Shown here in pieces: positions 14,299 through 14,430 of a stretch of DNA of 14,430 nucleotides. This DNA is from JBHHYR01 sp046757585. GTDB lineage: Bacteria > Desulfobacterota > Binatia > HRBIN30. Under the pieces are notes generated by a model. It saw only the letters and a list, made by a program, of their open reading frames with translations, was not told where the DNA came from and made no database searches. The position numbers were made by a program, and so were the translations under genes. Location of the stretch: contig JBHHYR010000092.1 of NCBI GenBank assembly GCA_046757585.1, forward strand, positions 1 through 14,430, written 5' to 3'. Each line of letters starts with the position of its first letter. The first letter of the stretch is position 1.

Positions 14299-14430
14299 AT
14301 GAGCGCTCTCACGCTTCACACCCCGCTCTGCGACCTCCTCGGCATCCGCTATCCCATTGTGCTTGCCGGCATGGGGCGCATCTCGTCTCCCGAACTCGCG
14401 GCGGCGGTATCCAACGCGGGCGGCCTGGGT
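14299..14430 (+). CDS. Nitronate monooxygenase-like protein, 5' part only
   Basis: The first 44 codons are visible before the window ends. TPLCDLLGIRYPIVLAGMG followed by SPELAAAVSNAGGLG is the N-terminal FMN-barrel signature of the nitronate monooxygenase (2-nitropropane dioxygenase) and FabK-like group. A GGAG at 14286-14289 sits nine bases before ATG 14299. The gap after the AOR gene is 43 bases, so it may belong to the same transcript but is not translationally coupled. Members oxidise alkyl nitronates or act as enoyl reductases; many annotated members are untested. Which applies cannot be decided from this fragment. Confidence 0.82.
   Translation, partial: MSALTLHTPLCDLLGIRYPIVLAGMGRISSPELAAAVSNAGGLG

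Overview
The window is GC-rich bacterial DNA with tightly packed genes. Nothing in it fixes the taxon. AOR-family tungsten enzymes, hydantoinase pairs, CRTAC1-type lipoproteins and high GC are all common in soil and sediment lineages such as Rokubacteria, Binatota and deltaproteobacterial groups; naming any of them is a weak inference.

Layout. (1) Positions 1-1536 are accessory and partly decayed. They hold a broken integron-type tyrosine recombinase on the minus strand, an intact type II toxin-antitoxin pair (RHH antitoxin plus MazF-like toxin) preceded by a 31-bp near-perfect inverted repeat, and a multiply frameshifted IS1634/IS4-superfamily-like transposase remnant. (2) Positions 1537-4533 carry two stand-alone plus-strand genes: a CRTAC1-type FG-GAP/UnbV lipoprotein, and an ATP-grasp-like protein whose motifs occur in circularly permuted order. 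(3) Positions 4547-5701 on the minus strand hold a two-gene unit: a 2,4-dienoyl-CoA-reductase-like SDR followed by a ThiS/MoaD-like beta-grasp protein ending in Gly-Gly. (4) Positions 5702-5858 are a divergent promoter region. It has two copies of a 13-bp operator in opposite orientation (core TGGTCWGACCA), one at each promoter. (5) Positions 5859-14255 are a five-gene, translationally coupled plus-strand operon: hydantoinase A-like ATPase, hydantoinase B-like subunit, a LUD/4Fe-4S/double-CCG fusion protein, a 16-cysteine ferredoxin-like subunit and a tungsten aldehyde:ferredoxin oxidoreductase (AOR) family enzyme. The start of a nitronate monooxygenase-like gene follows at 14299.

How it may work together. 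The shared operators suggest that one FadR/GntR-type regulator, not encoded here, controls both arms. The plus arm would supply an ATP-dependent amidohydrolase or carboxylase (HyuAB-like) and a tungsten oxidoreductase. The 16-Cys protein and the LUD-CCG protein would carry its electrons, in place of the usual FAD/NAD subunit. The minus arm would supply a small sulfur carrier suited to making the pyranopterin dithiolene cofactor, and an enoyl/dienoyl-CoA-reductase-like SDR. The whole looks like a catabolic module for an unknown ketone, lactam or acyl-CoA-linked compound. I know of no characterised pathway with this combination, so the substrate is left open.
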